NCBI GenBank assembly: GCA_965659595.1
Contig: CBFHWN010000073.1
Coordinates: forward strand, 1 to 9,679
DNA length: 9,679 bases
Origin: Casp-actino8 sp965659595
Lineage (GTDB): Bacteria; Actinomycetota; Acidimicrobiia; Acidimicrobiales; Ilumatobacteraceae
Reading direction: 5' to 3'
Shown here: piece by piece, positions 1-6,059 of the stretch
How positions within the stretch are numbered: the first letter of the stretch is position 1
Layout of the letters: the number at the start of each line of letters is the position of its first letter
Program-made: the position numbers and the translations under genes
The notes under the pieces: generated by a model
What the model was told of the DNA's origin: nothing
Database searches by the model: none
The model's input: only the letters and a program-made list of their open reading frames with translations

Positions 1-509
1 GTGAGGGTGACGATCACCCCGATGTGCCCTGACCCGGTGGCGAACAAGGTGCCCGACGCGCACGAACCACCAAGTTGCATACCAATACCGAACAAGAAGG
101 AACCCACGAAGAGTCCGAGGGTGATGGGGGCGACGAAACCGCCGGGTGTGTTGCCGAAGAAAGCCGAGCCGTTGGCGATGACGATGCTGAAGCCGAGCAC
201 GGCGATCGCCAACATCAGCATGTGGGCCTGCAGGGCGCGACCCTGTCCGACGGCCACGAGTTGACGCCAGGCCGACGTGAATCCGAATCGGGAGTGGAAC
301 AGTGCGACTCCGAGTGCCACGCCGAGTCCGGCGAGGGTTGCCTTGGCGGCGGTCTGGGTGGCGGCCACGTACACGACGAGCAGAACCGACAACGCGATCC
401 CGATGGCGAGAGCCCGTCGTTGGACGGCTGCTAATGAGGCGCGGCCGAGTTCGGTCGCCGACGGGATCGACAAGGTGCCGTCCGGGGCGGTGGGTAGTGA
501 ATGAGTCAT
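1..509 (-). CDS. YeeE/YedE-family sulfur-compound membrane transporter (3' end cut off by the window)
   Basis: This is a partial gene read from an ATG at 509 down to base 1, giving 169 codons with no stop inside the window. After a polar N-terminus of about 30 residues it shows hydrophobic segments at roughly residues 32-50, 57-72, 95-113 and 126-146. An FGFTSAWR stretch lies at about 75-82, and GIGMQLGGSCASGT at 141-154 carries Cys150. The re-entrant G-x-x-x-x-G-G-S/C-C-x-S-G-T signature with a conserved cysteine is typical of YeeE/YedE (DUF395) inner-membrane proteins. Some of these take up thiosulfate through conserved cysteines, while others move other sulfur or selenium compounds. The start is supported by AGGAGAG at 513-519, five bases upstream when counted from its AGGAG core. 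The gene has its own promoter and is separated from the upstream hydrolase gene by 120 bases. The transported compound cannot be told from this fragment. Confidence 0.85.
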   Translation of the reverse strand, partial: MTHSLPTAPDGTLSIPSATELGRASLAAVQRRALAIGIALSVLLVVYVAATQTAAKATLAGLGVALGVALFHSRFGFTSAWRQLVAVGQGRALQAHMLMLAIAVLGFSIVIANGSAFFGNTPGGFVAPITLGLFVGSFLFGIGMQLGGSCASGTLFATGSGHIGVIVTL

Positions 510-549
510 GGTCTCTCCTGGGTCGGGGCTTGGCCCGTGAATGCCGACA

Positions 550-578
550 AATATGACTGAAATAGTCAAGAATATCAA
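550..578 (-). promoter_or_regulatory. Predicted sigma-70-type promoter of the YeeE/YedE gene
   Basis: Read on the minus strand, TTGATA (578-573, five of six to the -35 consensus) and CATATT (555-550, four of six to the -10 consensus) are separated by exactly 17 bases. Transcription would start near base 543, leaving about 35 untranslated bases before the ATG, with the ribosome site inside them. The region is clearly more AT-rich than its surroundings. It is predicted from sequence only. Confidence 0.5.
554..568. promoter_or_regulatory. Inverted repeat inside the promoter spacer: candidate repressor operator
   Basis: TGACT-gaaat-AGTCA is a perfect inverted repeat with 5-base arms and a 5-base centre. 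It occupies most of the gap between the predicted -35 and -10 boxes of the transporter gene. A dimeric repressor bound here would block RNA polymerase. ArsR- and Rrf2-type regulators often control sulfur genes from sites placed like this, but the repeat is short and no such regulator is encoded in the window, so the binding protein is unknown. Confidence 0.4.
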
Positions 579-629
579 CAGGAGGGAGGAAGATTTTGGC
601 AGAAATTGCTATCAGCCCTGCTCAGGAGC

Positions 630-1892
630 TCAAGAATTCAGTCGATCCCGAGAATCAAGGGCGGCCGCACGGTAAATGCCGGTGGCCATGAACGACTTCT
701 CGACTTTCCGTCGGGCTTCGTAGATCGCAGCTCGGATGGCGTGAACGGCGACGTCGTCGGGATCGGCCAGATACGCCATCTCGACCAGGTGACAGGCGAG
801 TCGCAGATCTCCGTCGGTCGCCAGCGATTCGGCGCGGGTCGCCAGAATCGACGCCCCGCCGGCGAGGGACGCCATCTCGCGGGCCAGATCGGCGTCGCGA
901 GCCGGCTTCAGATGAGCCGGGTTGCCGTCGTACCAACCTCCGTACAAGCGCCAGATGTTGCGCACCACGAACTCAGGCTCGTCGTACGTCGGCTGCAGAT
1001 AGGGAAGTTCGGCCAGATGATCGGGCAGTTTCACGGTGTGGATCACGTCGTCGAGACGTGCACCGGTGTTCATGAGAGCGAGTGTCTGCTCGTGGAGGGA
1101 CTCGAGGGCCTCAGCCGTGTTCTGCAGTACCGACACCACACGATCGGCCCCACCGATCGCCATTCCGTGCGCTGGTAGCAACAGTTCTGGACGAAGGGCC
1201 GCCATCTCGCGCAGGGCCACCGCCCATTCCCATGCAAACCGTTGCACCTTCTGCGGATTACCGGCGTTGGGGAACTGCCAGATGAAGAGATCGCCGACAC
1301 ACACGGCCTTGTGCTCGGGTACCCAGGCCCACGTGTGATCGTCGGTTTCTCCCTTGGCATGGTGCAGTTCGAAGTGCGTTCCGCCGATGTCGAGGGTCGT
1401 GTGATCGGAGTACGTGTGATGAGGGTGCACGAAGTCGCTCGGAAAGAACGGACCGGGAAGGCGGAACTGCCGTTTGTTGATGTGGCCGTTGTAGCCGTTG
1501 GTCAGGTCGTAGCGTTCGAAACGGGCCGGTATCGCCTCGTGCCCGACGAACGTGATCGGGCGATGTTTTCGTTCGACGGCATCGGCGATGAAGGCACCGG
1601 CACCAGTCACGTGGTCGATGTGGCCGTGGGTGTACACAGCGAGGTTGATCTCATCAGTCGACCAGTGGCGAACGGCCGACACGACAGCGGGTGCCGACAT
1701 TTGATGTGAGACGTCGAATAGGACCAGACCGTCAGCGGTCGCAAACGAGACGACATTGCTGAAGGATTGGACGATGGCGACTCGATCGGTGATCTCGTCG
1801 GCCTCCGCAGGTGGTGCTTTCAGAGAGCCGATATCGAGATCGACGTCGACGCCGTCGATTAGTCGGGCGGCACGATCCAGCATGTCGGACAT
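630..1892 (-). CDS. Metallo-beta-lactamase-fold hydrolase related to alkyl sulfatases (short form)
   Basis: This 420-residue soluble protein has no signal peptide or membrane segment. Residues 35-245 form a metallo-beta-lactamase domain. The metal-site motif is H89-x-H91-x-D93-H94, followed by GETDDH at 181-186, D201 in CVGDLF, and H242 in LPAHG. Residues 255-420 resemble the dimerization domain of SdsA1/BDS1-type alkyl sulfatases, best seen in GGWYDGNPAHLKP at 318-330. Those enzymes use two zinc ions to cut the sulfate ester of alkyl sulfates such as SDS. They are usually over 600 residues, secreted, and end in an SCP2-like lipid-binding domain, which is absent here. Asp201 stands where SdsA1 has a glutamate in its AEN motif, so the metal site is closer to ordinary lactamase-fold hydrolases and sulfatase activity is uncertain. 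It is the last gene of an operon, 30 bases after the kinase gene. The ATG at 1892 lacks a strong ribosome site, and an in-frame ATG at 1883 is an alternative. Confidence 0.8.
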   Translation of the reverse strand: MSDMLDRAARLIDGVDVDLDIGSLKAPPAEADEITDRVAIVQSFSNVVSFATADGLVLFDVSHQMSAPAVVSAVRHWSTDEINLAVYTHGHIDHVTGAGAFIADAVERKHRPITFVGHEAIPARFERYDLTNGYNGHINKRQFRLPGPFFPSDFVHPHHTYSDHTTLDIGGTHFELHHAKGETDDHTWAWVPEHKAVCVGDLFIWQFPNAGNPQKVQRFAWEWAVALREMAALRPELLLPAHGMAIGGADRVVSVLQNTAEALESLHEQTLALMNTGARLDDVIHTVKLPDHLAELPYLQPTYDEPEFVVRNIWRLYGGWYDGNPAHLKPARDADLAREMASLAGGASILATRAESLATDGDLRLACHLVEMAYLADPDDVAVHAIRAAIYEARRKVEKSFMATGIYRAAALDSRDRLNS

Positions 1893-1922
1893 GCAGTCAT
1901 TGTGTCAGGAATCAGCAAGTGA

Positions 1923-2993
1923 TCAGGCGACGTCGTCAGCTGCTGCCGAACACGGGATCCGCCACGACACACGAGTCCCCGAGCGAGAGGAGCGAGCCTT
2001 GACCACCACGGTTCCTCCGTAGGACTCGGCTCGATGGCGGAGGTTGGCGAGACCATGGCCCGAGGAAGGTGTGGGACCGATCCCGACACCGTCGTCGAGA
2101 ACGGTCACGGTCAGATTGTCGAAGTCGCATTCGACGCGTACGTAGGTGCGATTCGCCGAGGCATGTTTGGCCACGTTCGCCAATGACTCCCTGATCACCG
2201 AGTGAATGTCTTTTCTCGCACGACTGGACACATCGCACGTGACCGCGCACGAGAACTCAGGACGGTGTCCGAGTAGCGGTTCCATCGAAGCCATGATGGC
2301 GACGAGGCCTCTACTCAGATCATCGGAGGTGATCGGCTCAGGTACTGATGCGAGGGCATCGACCATCGACCTCAACTCTGTCACCGCTTCGTCGAGATTT
2401 CTCTGGAGAGCATCGGCGTAGCGACGGTTCGACGAGGACAATTCGAGGGTGTTGATGGCTAGGCGAACACCCATACCGACGGCGAGCAATCTCTGCATCA
2501 CGGAGTCGTGGATGTCGCGGGCTACCCGTTGCTTGGCTTCGGCGATCTGTTGGATACGCCAGGCTTCGAGAAGTTCGAGGTCGGACGAGGCCAGCTGGCG
2601 TTGGATCCCGGTGAGCAAGGTGAGGTTCTCGCCGATTTCGACCACGTGATCGCCGATGCGAATCCAGTCGACCGACAGAGTGATGGGCTCGTCGAACATC
2701 GAATAGCGAGCCAGTACGTCACCGTCGACCGAGAAGTACTGGTGAGTCGAACCGTCGTCCCATGCTCGTCGGACGTAGTCGAGGGCGGTGTCAGGCTCGA
2801 AGTAGATGGCTCGCATCGACTGATTGACGGTCGACGTCTTGTTGTGCAGTGCACCGTAACTGGAGTTCCACCAGCGAAGACGCGCATCGATGATTCGACC
2901 GTCGTCGTCGAACTCCGGCAGGTGAACGGCGACGCTGCCAGGCATCGCGTCGACAATCGCTGACAACTCCTCGTAGGAGAGGGATTCATCCAT
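1923..2993 (-). CDS. Cytosolic sensor histidine kinase, NarL/DesK type (HisKA_3 + HATPase_c) with PAS-like input
   Basis: This 356-residue protein is probably the sensor partner of the preceding response regulator. Residues 5-130 look like one PAS-type sensor fold (AIVDAMPGSV near 12-21, GENLT at 121-125). Residues about 150-215 are the dimerization and phosphoacceptor helix pair, with His162 in RDIHDSV. Residues about 260-347 are the ATP-binding domain, with the N-box ESLANVAKHA (269-278, Asn273), DDGVGIG at 300-306 and GHGLANLRHRAE at 312-323. No transmembrane segment is visible, so it should sense something inside the cell, such as a metabolite, redox state or cofactor. Its ATG shares eight bases (2986-2993) with the end of the regulator gene, which suggests translational coupling, since no clear ribosome site precedes it. 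The ligand cannot be read from the sequence. Confidence 0.9.
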   Translation of the reverse strand: MDESLSYEELSAIVDAMPGSVAVHLPEFDDDGRIIDARLRWWNSSYGALHNKTSTVNQSMRAIYFEPDTALDYVRRAWDDGSTHQYFSVDGDVLARYSMFDEPITLSVDWIRIGDHVVEIGENLTLLTGIQRQLASSDLELLEAWRIQQIAEAKQRVARDIHDSVMQRLLAVGMGVRLAINTLELSSSNRRYADALQRNLDEAVTELRSMVDALASVPEPITSDDLSRGLVAIMASMEPLLGHRPEFSCAVTCDVSSRARKDIHSVIRESLANVAKHASANRTYVRVECDFDNLTVTVLDDGVGIGPTPSSGHGLANLRHRAESYGGTVVVKARSSRSGTRVSWRIPCSAAADDVA

Positions 2994-3627
2994 CGGCTTC
3001 AGTGTTGAAGATGAGCGCCAACTGGGTCCGATTCGAAATTTCGAAGGTGTGAAGCAATCGTGACACCCGGTTGCGGATGGTCTGCAGACTGAGGTGCATC
3101 TCGGCGGCGATCTGGCGGTCGGGGAGACCTTGGGCGATCAAGCCGACCAAGCGTTGGTCGGAGTCAGTGAGGCCCTTGAGTCGACGGGACTGCTTCCCGG
3201 CGAGACGCGCTCTTGCGGGAGCCACGTTGACATCAGAGATGAATCGTCGTCCGGTTGCTACGTCACGGATGACGGCGGTCAGATGATCGCACGACGTGCT
3301 CTTGATGAGGTAGGCGCTGGCGCCGTGTTCGTGTGAGGCGACGAAGGAGTCGTCTGATTCGAATGCGGTGAGGACGATGACGTGGCAATCGGGTCGATTC
3401 GACGAGATCCATTCGACGAGCCGCAGGCCGTTGTCGTCACCAATTCGCACGTCGACAATGGCGACGTCGGGATCGTTGTCGAATTTCTGAATCGCAGCCT
3501 CGACCGAATGCGCCGTCGCAACGACTTCGATGTCTTCATCGGCGCTGAGTGTGAACGCCAAGGTTTGTGCGAATAGATCGTGATCGTCACAGACGAGCAC
3601 TCGAATGACTCGAGACACAATTTTCAC
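2986..3627 (-). CDS. NarL/FixJ-family response regulator (receiver + LuxR-type HTH)
   Basis: This 213-residue DNA-binding regulator is the first gene of a regulator-kinase-hydrolase operon. The receiver domain (about 6-125) keeps the acidic pair Asp14/Asp15, the phosphoacceptor Asp59 (IVDV), Thr87 (VLTAFE) and Lys109 (LIKS). A LuxR-type helix-turn-helix follows at about 152-205, with the recognition region around DRQIAAEMHLSLQTIRNRV. Two GTG starts are possible. The one at 3627 is preceded by GGGGGTGA (3641-3634). The one at 3618, giving a protein three residues shorter, is preceded by AAGGTGA (3630-3624) at five bases and is equally plausible. All phosphorelay residues are present, so it should be active. 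Likely targets are its own operon and perhaps neighbouring promoters, but no binding site can be assigned. Confidence 0.92.
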   Translation of the reverse strand: MKIVSRVIRVLVCDDHDLFAQTLAFTLSADEDIEVVATAHSVEAAIQKFDNDPDVAIVDVRIGDDNGLRLVEWISSNRPDCHVIVLTAFESDDSFVASHEHGASAYLIKSTSCDHLTAVIRDVATGRRFISDVNVAPARARLAGKQSRRLKGLTDSDQRLVGLIAQGLPDRQIAAEMHLSLQTIRNRVSRLLHTFEISNRTQLALIFNTEADG

Positions 3628-3688
3628 CTTGCGTCACCCCCGATGATCCAAGCGAAACGTCGACGGAACATTACAACGTACGCAACGA
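3628..3688 (-). promoter_or_regulatory. Short intergenic region ahead of the two-component operon, weak promoter candidate
   Basis: These 61 bases separate the end of the SDR gene from the response regulator. On the minus strand TAATGT (3673-3668) fits the actinobacterial TANNNT -10 pattern, but no good -35 box lies 17-18 bases upstream. Both a separate promoter and read-through from the SDR gene are possible. I see no terminator hairpin with a T-run here. Confidence 0.25.
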
Positions 3689-4474
3689 TCAGAAAACGGT
3701 GTAACCACCGTCGACGACGACCTCTTGGCCCGTGTGATACGTGATCGACGGATCGGCGAGAAACGCTCCAACTTCACGAAATTCTGACCACTCGGCCCAT
3801 CGTCGTACCGGTGTGCGCTTCGTGGTCGTTTCGCGAAACACATCGTGGGCGTAGGCCGGGCCGGCCATTTCCGTGATAGTCCACCCCGGTATCAACGAAT
3901 TCACTCGAATCTTGTGACGAGCGAGTCCGACTCCGAGCGCGCGCATCAGCCCGTTGAGGGCGGTCTTCGACGTCCCGTAAGCCTCGTTGCCGCCCGCACC
4001 GTGAATGGCCGAGGTCGATGAGACGAGAACGAGGCTTCCGCCTTCACCTTGCTCGACGAGATGACGCGCGGCTTCGCGTACGGTCAGAAAGACACCGTCG
4101 AGGTTGATCTTCATGACGGCCCGCCACTGTTCGAGGGTCAGATCGAGAAATGGAACGCCATTGCCCGGTCGACCGGCATTGGCGAAGCAGCCGTCGAGAC
4201 GACCGAAGTCGGACACCGTCCGATTCATGCTGTCGACCACTTGCTCCTCGACACCCACGTCGCACTCGTATCCACGGGCCTCGACTCCGAGCGAGCGGAG
4301 CCGATCGACGGCCTCGTCGTTCTTGTCGGACCGTCGGCCCCAGATGGCGACCGATCCGCCGACGGCGGCGATGCCCTCGGCGATACCGAGACCGATACCG
4401 GAGTTGCCGCCGGTGACGACGAAGACCTTCCCGGACAGATCGGTTCGTCCCACTTGGTCGGATGGTCTGGTCAT
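3689..4474 (-). CDS. Short-chain dehydrogenase/reductase (classical SDR), divergent from the monooxygenase
   Basis: This is a 261-residue NAD(P)-dependent oxidoreductase of the usual classical-SDR length. It shows the cofactor motif TGGNSGIG (21-28), ANAG (98-101), Asn124 (KINLDG), Ser153, and the YxxxK pair Tyr166/Lys170, so the catalytic tetrad is complete. The C-terminal DGGYTVF matches the usual SDR end. It would interconvert an alcohol and a ketone, but the substrate is unknown. The frame extends upstream to a GTG at 4525. I prefer the ATG at 4474 because homologous SDRs begin only a short way before the first beta strand, and because a TANNNT box (4486-4481) sits six bases upstream, which would fit a leaderless message. 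It is transcribed away from the EthA-like gene, so its product may make or consume the ketone used by that enzyme. Confidence 0.9.
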   Translation of the reverse strand: MTRPSDQVGRTDLSGKVFVVTGGNSGIGLGIAEGIAAVGGSVAIWGRRSDKNDEAVDRLRSLGVEARGYECDVGVEEQVVDSMNRTVSDFGRLDGCFANAGRPGNGVPFLDLTLEQWRAVMKINLDGVFLTVREAARHLVEQGEGGSLVLVSSTSAIHGAGGNEAYGTSKTALNGLMRALGVGLARHKIRVNSLIPGWTITEMAGPAYAHDVFRETTTKRTPVRRWAEWSEFREVGAFLADPSITYHTGQEVVVDGGYTVF

Positions 4475-4554
4475 GGCCTCAACATAGGGGTCGCGTGACG
4501 TGATGATCGTGTTCGACCAACCCACTAGCGTCGAGCATGGGGACAGGAGGCAAC
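4475..4554. promoter_or_regulatory. Divergent promoter region between the SDR and monooxygenase genes
   Basis: Eighty bases must hold both promoters. Minus strand: TATGTT (4486-4481) lies six bases before the SDR ATG, a spacing that would put the transcript start at or next to the ATG. Plus strand: TAGCGT (4526-4531) is a TANNNT candidate for the monooxygenase, with a start near 4538 and then the ribosome site. Neither has a recognisable -35 box. A regulator bound here could control both genes. Confidence 0.35.
4545..4550 (+). promoter_or_regulatory. Ribosome-binding site AGGAGG that fixes the monooxygenase start
   Basis: A perfect AGGAGG ends four bases before the ATG at 4555. It shows that this codon, and not the in-frame ATG at 4537 upstream of the site, is the start. 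Confidence 0.8.
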
Positions 4555-6048
4555 ATGACGAATCATGTGGACGTGGTGATCGTGGGGGCCGGCATCTCCG
4601 GTATCGGTTCGGCGTATCACTTGCAGACGATGTGTCCCGACCGCAGTTACGTGATTCTCGAGGGTCGCCCCGATCTCGGTGGCACGTGGGACCTGTTCCG
4701 TTACCCCGGCATTCGCTCCGACAGCGACATGCACACGCTCGGCTTCAGGTTCAAGCCCTGGACCGAGGCCAAGGCCATCGCCGACGCTCCGTCGATCATG
4801 AAGTATCTGCGAGAGACGGTGCGCGAATACGACATCGATCGCAACATGCGCTTCAACACTCTCGTGAAGAAGGCCGAATGGTCCACCGAGACGTCGACCT
4901 GGACTCTCACCACCCAGCGCGCCGACACCGGCGAGTACGAGAACATCACATGCAATTTCATCCACATGTGTGCGGGTTATTACTCGTACAAAGAAGGTTT
5001 TACACCACACTTCGACGGGCGGGAAAAGTTCCGAGGCACGATCGTTCATCCACAGGAATGGCCTGAAGATCTTGATTACACCGGTAAGAAAGTCGTCGTG
5101 ATCGGATCGGGAGCTACGGCGGTGACGATCGTGCCTGCGATGGCCGACAAGGTTGACCACATCACGATGCTCCAGCGGTCGCCCACGTACGTGGTGTCAC
5201 GACCTGATCACGATCCGATCAACGATTTCTTGCGCAGGTTGCTGCCCGATCGAGTGGCCTACGCAATAGTGCGGAAGAAAAACACGGTTCTCGGCAACTT
5301 CTTCTACAACCGTTCACGAACCCAACCCGAGAAGGTCAAGGCCAAGATCATCGGTGGAGTTCGCAAGGGTCTTGGTCCCGACTTCGACGTCGACACGCAT
5401 TTCACCCCGACGTACAACCCGTGGGATCAGCGTCTGTGCCTCATTCCGAACGGCGATCTGTTCGCAGCCATCAACTCAGGAAAGGCGAGCGTGGTCACCG
5501 ATCACATCGATACCTTCACCGAAAGCGGAATTCGTCTGAAGTCGGGCCAAGAACTCGAAGCCGACATCATCGTGACGGCGACCGGACTGAATCTGGTGAC
5601 CCTCGGCGAAGTCGAAATCGAGGTAGACGGTCATACCGTCGATTTCGCCGACACCTGGACGTATCGCGGCATGGCGTACTCCGACGTTCCCAACTTGGTG
5701 TCCACGTTCGGCTACATCAATGCCTCGTGGACTTTGCGGGCGGATCTCGTGAGCACCTACGTGTGCAAATTGCTCGCCCACATGCGAGAGACGGGCACCA
5801 ATCAGGTCACGCCACGTCTACGCGCCCAAGACCGCAACTTGGTGGCCCGTCCCTGGATCGAGAACTTCTCGTCTGGCTACATGCAACGAGTCATGGACCA
5901 GATGCCCAAGCAAGGCGATCGTGAGCCCTGGACGAATTCGCAACGGTACGAACTGGAGAAGAAGATCATCGGCAAGCAGCCGGTCGACGACGGTGTGATG
6001 ACCTTCACCCGGACACCGTCCAAGGTCACGGTGTCAGCGGGCGAATAG
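4555..6048 (+). CDS. FAD-dependent Baeyer-Villiger-type monooxygenase, EthA-like
   Basis: This 497-residue flavoprotein uses FAD, NADPH and oxygen, typically to turn ketones into esters or lactones, and also to oxidise sulfur in some substrates. The FAD-binding motif GAGISG is at 11-16, and GGTWDLFRYPGIRSDSD spans 42-58. The Baeyer-Villiger fingerprint FxGxxxHxxxWP fits FRGTIVHPQEWP at 159-170, and the NADPH-site motif GSGATA is at 184-189. Further conserved blocks are YNPWDQRLCLIPNGDLF (287-303) and TATGLNL (341-347). From memory, these stretches and the overall length (EthA is about 489 residues) match Mycobacterium tuberculosis EthA, which activates ethionamide by S-oxidation, very closely. 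It is the only complete plus-strand gene here, divergent from an SDR. Unlike mycobacterial ethA it has no adjacent divergent TetR repressor. Orthology to EthA against a sister enzyme such as MymA is not settled. The natural substrate is probably a hydrophobic ketone. Confidence 0.93.
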   Translation: MTNHVDVVIVGAGISGIGSAYHLQTMCPDRSYVILEGRPDLGGTWDLFRYPGIRSDSDMHTLGFRFKPWTEAKAIADAPSIMKYLRETVREYDIDRNMRFNTLVKKAEWSTETSTWTLTTQRADTGEYENITCNFIHMCAGYYSYKEGFTPHFDGREKFRGTIVHPQEWPEDLDYTGKKVVVIGSGATAVTIVPAMADKVDHITMLQRSPTYVVSRPDHDPINDFLRRLLPDRVAYAIVRKKNTVLGNFFYNRSRTQPEKVKAKIIGGVRKGLGPDFDVDTHFTPTYNPWDQRLCLIPNGDLFAAINSGKASVVTDHIDTFTESGIRLKSGQELEADIIVTATGLNLVTLGEVEIEVDGHTVDFADTWTYRGMAYSDVPNLVSTFGYINASWTLRADLVSTYVCKLLAHMRETGTNQVTPRLRAQDRNLVARPWIENFSSGYMQRVMDQMPKQGDREPWTNSQRYELEKKIIGKQPVDDGVMTFTRTPSKVTVSAGE

Positions 6049-6059
6049 CGGGTTCGCTC
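6039..6059. terminator. Small hairpin between convergent genes, possible terminator
   Basis: GCGAA (6041-6045) pairs with TTCGC (6053-6057) around a 7-base loop. On the plus strand the stem extends through a G-T and a G-C pair to 6039/6059. It spans the stop codon of the monooxygenase and the first two bases of the methyltransferase stop. There is no T-run, so intrinsic termination is doubtful. Confidence 0.25.

Noticed and set aside
1..264. A plus-strand frame starting with GTG at base 1
   Set aside because: The opposite strand encodes a clear membrane transporter with matching hydrophobic segments and signature, whereas this frame is proline-rich and without motifs.
4537..4554. An upstream ATG that would add six residues to the monooxygenase
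   Set aside because: The perfect AGGAGG lies downstream of it and points to the ATG at 4555, which also matches where EthA proteins begin.
4525..5160. A 211-residue minus-strand frame opposite the monooxygenase, and similar plus-strand frames over the minus-strand genes (606-1178, 1242-1709, 2508-2963, 4049-4498)
   Set aside because: They mirror strongly recognised genes, show no domain motifs and have compositions expected of antisense frames.
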